Source: Bacteroidales bacterium UBA5833
Lineage (GTDB): Bacteria > Bacteroidota > Bacteroidia > Bacteroidales > Lentimicrobiaceae
Direction: 5' to 3'
DNA: 64,000 nt
NCBI GenBank assembly: GCA_002433025.1
Contig: DJGZ01000060.1
Span: 1-64,000, forward strand
Shown: in pieces, positions 61,855-64,000 of the stretch
Layout: each line of letters opens with the position of its first letter
Numbering within the stretch: position 1 is the first letter of the stretch
Program-made: the position numbers and the translations under genes
Notes under the pieces: generated by a model
What the model was told of the DNA's origin: nothing
The model's input: the letters and a program-made list of their open reading frames with translations, nothing else
Databases searched by the model: none

Positions 61855-62391
61855 TTAAGCTTTTACGATCGACGGATAACGTCTGCTGATCAAATAGAAT
61901 CCTCCGAACAGAACGGTGTTGTAAAACAAGTCGCCAAGAAGGCCGTTGTTGAAAAACGGAATACCTGCCGCATAAGCCTGCATCAAACCTGAGAAATCGG
62001 GTGAGTAGGGCATCATTCCGCTCATCCATGAGGCGAAATTGGTAATCAGGAAGAAGATGACCGAAGAGGAAACTGATGCAAGGGCAACATTTCCGGCTTT
62101 CACATTTTTACCAAGTTTCAGGCCGATAAAAACAGTTATTATGAAAGCCGCATACACTGCTAATAGGGTGGAATGAAATCCGAGGAACAAATCGCTGATC
62201 AGCATGGCAGCCAGCGGAACCAGAAAAGCAAGTGCTTTACGGTTAATGTAGGCGCCGCCAAAAAGCGCGATGGCTGCAACAGGCGTGAAATTGGGCCAGT
62301 GTGGCACCAAACGCATCACTGCAGCGACAGCAATTGCAGATAAAATGAGAACTGTTCTGGTCGTAAAGAATTTCTTTTCCATGGTATGCAT
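61855..62391 (-). CDS. DUF6580-like membrane protein (ECF-S-like)
   Basis: A 178-residue integral membrane protein with about five or six helices (VLILSAIAVAAVMRL, FTPVAAIALFGGAYINRKALAFLVPLAAMLISDLFLG split over two TMs, YAAFIITVFIGLKLG, NVALASVSSSVIFFLI, GLLGDLFYNTVLFGGFYL). The small size and the PNFTPVAAIALFGGAY motif fit the DUF6580 group, which resembles substrate-binding S components of ECF transporters, but no energising module is adjacent. Starts at 62391 or at an ATG 9 bp inside it. A perfect -7 element lies 15 bp upstream. Confidence 0.78.
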   Translation of the reverse strand: MHTMEKKFFTTRTVLILSAIAVAAVMRLVPHWPNFTPVAAIALFGGAYINRKALAFLVPLAAMLISDLFLGFHSTLLAVYAAFIITVFIGLKLGKNVKAGNVALASVSSSVIFFLITNFASWMSGMMPYSPDFSGLMQAYAAGIPFFNNGLLGDLFYNTVLFGGFYLISRRYPSIVKA

Positions 62392-62405
62392 TGTTTATTT
62401 CGTGG

Positions 62406-62413
62406 CAAAATTA
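62406..62413 (-). promoter_or_regulatory. -7 element for the DUF6580-like gene
   Basis: TAATTTTG on the minus strand, perfect TAnnTTTG; the nearest -33 TTTG is too far away (27 bp). Confidence 0.45.
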
Positions 62414-62813
62414 AAAAGGTTTTCGATTGAATGACTTATTCAAACGATTTTATTTGCTTTCAATGCCAGATCACATCGCTATAGAATGCAAAAGTACCAT
62501 TATCAATCAGGTGACAGTAACCGGCGGCAATAGCTTGTCCTCTGAAATCCGGCTATAATTCCGGCGTTGTTTCACAGCATACTCTAAACATAATTAATTT
62601 GTGATATGTTCATTTCTGCATGGGACAATGAAGTGATTTTTAATAACATTGATTAACAATTCTCTATTTTTCTTTTGAAAATACATTTCGAGCCCTGCTA
62701 ATTTTCAGAAGCTGAATCAGCATCACAGAAAGCTACATTGACTGATTGTGAACAAGTATCACGAAGTAGAGCAAAAAGGCAAATTTTATAAAGGAGATTT
62801 ATATAAAATTGCA
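62414..62813. other. Intergenic, low-complexity AT-rich; no gene seen
   Basis: About 400 bp between divergent genes. I see no tRNA, repeat or open frame of substance. The amidohydrolase promoter is at its right end. Confidence 0.4.
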
Positions 62814-62821
62814 TAAGTTTG
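62814..62821 (+). promoter_or_regulatory. -7 element of the amidohydrolase gene
   Basis: TAAGTTTG, perfect TAnnTTTG, 12 bp before the ATG; the -33 region is T-rich only. Confidence 0.45.
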
Positions 62822-62833
62822 CTCAGTAATTGA

Positions 62834-64000
62834 CATGCAAAAAATGATAAACAGATTATTGTCTATCTCATTCATTGTTATGGTTATAAGTTCATGTAAC
62901 CGGGATCGTTCGGCGGCAGATCTGATTATAGAAAATGCTGTGATTTACACTGCTGACAGTGGTTTTACTATTTATACCGCCATGGCAGTGTCGAGGGGAA
63001 AAGTCCTGGCGCTTGGTGACGACCGGTATATCCGTGAGAATTTCGATGCGGATTCTGTTTTCAATGCCGGCGGGCGGGCTGTGTTTCCCGGTTTCATTGA
63101 TGCGCACTGTCACTTTTACGGATACGCCCTCCAAAAGCAGTATGCTGATCTCAGCTATGCAAATTCCTTTGAACAGGTGCTCGAGATTCTTCAGAAGCAT
63201 AATGAGGAGTATCCCTCTGCCTGGCTGGCAGGCAGGGGATGGGACCAGAACAAATGGCTGAGCAGGTCTTTCCCTGATAATGAAGAGCTTAACAGTTTAT
63301 TCCCCGATTTACCTGTTGTATTGGTGAGGATTGACGGGCATGCCGTGCTTGTTAACGATGCAGCCATCAAGCTTTCCGGGCTAACACCCGACAGTATTCC
63401 CGGCATAAAGGAAGCTTTTATGAAGGATGGCCGTTTTACCGGCCTTTTTTTAGAATCATATGCTGACCTTTTCAGGGAAATGGTTCCGGTTCCTGCCGGC
63501 AATGAGTTAACCATGATGATGAAAGAGGCAGCGCTGAATTGTCACAGCGTGGGGTTGACCATGGTGGCAGATGCCGGCCTCGATGCAACAACCATTGATT
63601 TTATCGACAGCCTGCACTCAGAGAATGAACTTAAAATGGCTGTTTATGCCATGATTACGCCAAATGAGGAGAATATCAACCGGTTTCTGAAAAAGGGAGT
63701 AAGGGTGAAACCCAAGCTCAGCATCCGTTCAGTCAAGATGTATGCCGACGGTGCGCTGGGGTCGCGCGGCGCCTGTCTGCTCGAGCCTTATAGTGATCAG
63801 CCCGGAAACTACGGGATAATGACCATTACTCCTGAAGAACTAGGCCGCATCTGCCTGATGGCATACGACAAGGGTTTTCAGGTTAATACGCATGCCATTG
63901 GTGATTCAGCGGTACGCATGGTGCTTGATGTTTACAGTAATTATCTTCTTCCTGAGAATGACCTGAGGTGGAGGGTTGAACATGCGCAGATTGTAGACCC
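62834..64000 (+). CDS. Amidohydrolase family 3 lipoprotein (5' part, continues past window)
   Basis: The reading frame is open from ATG at 62834 to the window edge (389 codons, no stop). The N-terminus is a lipoprotein signal (VMVISSC, Cys about residue 21). Then comes an amidohydrolase fold of the YtcJ-like (family 3) type: AVFPGFIDAHCHFYGYAL (metal-binding HxH), WLAGRGWDQNKW, VLVRIDGHAVLVN, YADGALGSRGACLLEPYSD, and near the edge NTHAIGDSAVRMVLD and WRVEHAQIVD. It would hydrolyse amide or related bonds of small molecules from the periplasmic face. Substrate unknown. The C-terminal ~150 residues, including the last metal-site region, are outside the window. Confidence 0.9.

Overview
The window is a chromosomal segment of a Bacteroidota bacterium, probably class Bacteroidia; I cannot name a genus. 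Three things point there. Two secreted proteins end in type IX secretion (T9SS) sorting domains. Many gene starts are preceded by the phylum's TAnnTTTG -7 promoter element, often with a TTTG -33 element, and there is little Shine-Dalgarno signal. The gene content is also typical: a fused glycogen synthase/phosphorylase, a mutL-rhomboid-rhomboid-EEP cluster, and an ndk/DHH/FKBP-lipoprotein cluster. About 46 protein-coding genes are supported. I found no rRNA, tRNA, CRISPR array or prophage.

Layout. 1-1.7 kb: a single-domain HUH (Y1) transposase of the REP-associated type, enclosed by two large hairpin-repeat arrays in opposite orientation. 2.0-12.8 kb: a T9SS-exported beta-helix protein, mnmE and sucD (divergent), a beta-helix lipoprotein, a beta-barrel-like envelope protein, a second palindromic repeat cluster, and an S9 peptidase. 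13.0-22.4 kb: glycogen metabolism, with a debranching enzyme, a GT4 glycosyltransferase, a GH57 amylase-like enzyme and a 1421-residue GT3-GT35 fusion. 22.4-31.6 kb: fabG, a DUF3108-like secreted protein, a VWA-like membrane protein, an M48 protease, a TPR protein, a class A penicillin-binding protein and a SlyD-like isomerase. 31.6-36.1 kb: a minus-strand block of dnaA, LMW-PTP, a PLP dehydratase and an RsmI-like methylase, with an IMPACT/YigZ gene upstream. 36.5-44.6 kb: two DMT transporters, an OmpA/TSP3 protein in an operon with a Cys-cluster protein and a HIT hydrolase, an orphan gene, and prmC. 44.8-51.7 kb: a T9SS-sorted subtilase, a 1-kb AT-rich regulatory region, an XRE regulator, ndk, an NrnA-like DHH phosphoesterase and two FKBP lipoproteins. 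51.7-64 kb: cysQ, uvrB, the mutL operon, a GroES-like protein, a DUF6580-like membrane protein and the 5' part of an amidohydrolase lipoprotein that runs off the right edge.

The most unusual material is non-coding. (1) Two REP-like arrays face each other across the transposase; the right one is a strict higher-order repeat with alternating 69- and 62-bp spacing (131-bp dimers). (2) Four perfect and three near copies of a TACAnnTGTA palindrome lie in about 400 bp of the region between the subtilase and the XRE regulator. (3) Three different inverted repeats lie within 60 bp between the S9 peptidase and the glycogen operon. Perfect TAnnTTTG elements were also used to settle several start codons.
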